The notes under the pieces were generated by a model. It was not told the DNA's origin. It did not search any database and saw only the letters and a program-made list of their open reading frames with translations. Made by a program: the position numbers and the translations under genes. DNA of 36,826 nucleotides, taken from positions 1-36,826 of the IMG/VR virus record IMGVR_UViG_3300030107_001410. One strand, 5' to 3'. The stretch comes from a virus. How positions within the stretch are numbered: position 1 is the stretch's first letter; every line of letters begins with the position of its first letter. Below, one piece after another: positions 36,801 through 36,826 of the stretch.

Positions 36801-36826
36801 TGCCGTTTGTAAATGACCCAATAAGC
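36728..36826. repeat. 99-bp terminal direct repeat, right copy
   Basis: These bases are identical to 1-99. They contain the end of the gene at 33978-36800 and the first 27 bases of the following gene's start (ATG at 36800-36802). The contig therefore closes on itself. Confidence 0.95.

Noticed and set aside
1-36826. Integrase, attachment site or lysogeny repressor module
   Set aside because: No integrase-like or CI-like protein and no tRNA fragment were found. The small HTH-like proteins are not convincing lysogeny regulators, so a lytic lifestyle is preferred.
1-36826. Phage single-subunit RNA polymerase and repeated phage-specific promoters, as in T7
   Set aside because: No protein of suitable length or motif exists in the complete genome, and I did not see a repeated 20-base promoter before the late genes.

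Overview
The window is a complete lytic podovirus-like (short-tailed) tailed-phage genome. The first 99 bases are repeated exactly at the end (1-99 = 36728-36826), so the real unit is a circular or circularly permuted molecule of about 36,727 bp, and the gene cut at the window edge (33978-36800) runs straight into the gene at 73. The virion genes follow the T7-type order: terminase, portal, scaffold, major capsid protein, two tail tubular proteins, three internal virion (ejection) proteins, then a tail fibre with a T7-fibre N-terminus. I see no RNA polymerase, no DNA polymerase and no integrase, so the phage probably depends on host transcription and replication machinery. The sequence is moderately AT-rich by eye. 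The host cannot be named from sequence alone. The small-protein repertoire resembles that of environmental phages of proteobacteria, which is an inference and not a proof.

Layout. (1) 22754-36800 and 73-10872, plus strand: one long late region for packaging, head, tail, ejection proteins, fibre, small lysine-rich proteins and lysis (membrane-anchored coiled coils, holin, GH24 lysozyme). A 2-oxoglutarate/Fe(II) oxygenase-like gene sits between the terminase subunits, and a GNAT acetyltransferase sits between terminase and portal. (2) 10813-14159, minus strand: a tightly overlapping operon with a Cas4/RecB-like PD-(D/E)XK nuclease, a single-stranded-DNA-binding protein with an acidic tail, and a stack of micro-genes that ends antisense to the lysozyme 3' end. 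(3) 14264-16269, plus strand: HNH nuclease, winged-helix protein, Holliday-junction-resolvase-like nuclease, orphan adenine methyltransferase and a DUF6378-like protein, closed by two hairpin terminators. (4) 16455-16736, minus strand: one small gene. (5) 16737-17100: an AT-rich region with a perfect DnaA-box sequence and an attenuator-like leader, followed by the replication genes 17101-19681 (winged-helix replication protein and Toprim/RecA-fold primase-helicase). (6) 19770-22289, minus strand: early-type genes including an ArdC-like antirestriction protein. (7) 22290-22753: noncoding, with the promoter for block 6 and a repeat-rich stretch in front of terminase that may be the packaging site.

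Working model (inference). Divergent promoters at 14.2 kb and 22.3 kb and the leader at 17.0 kb drive early and replication genes through host RNA polymerase. DnaA and the phage winged-helix protein could open the origin near 16.9 kb, the phage helicase loads, and host polymerase III copies the genome. SSB, the Cas4-like nuclease, the HNH and resolvase-like enzymes process recombination intermediates and concatemers. ArdC and the methyltransferase would counter host restriction.

The most unusual observations are: a three-part intergenic cassette (hairpin, GTATC/GATAC palindrome, shared AGGAGTCAAAATAATG leader) repeated in front of three minus-strand genes; the candidate origin plus attenuator at 16.9-17.07 kb; the oxygenase embedded in the terminase operon; and a set of coupled micro-genes of 21-57 codons.
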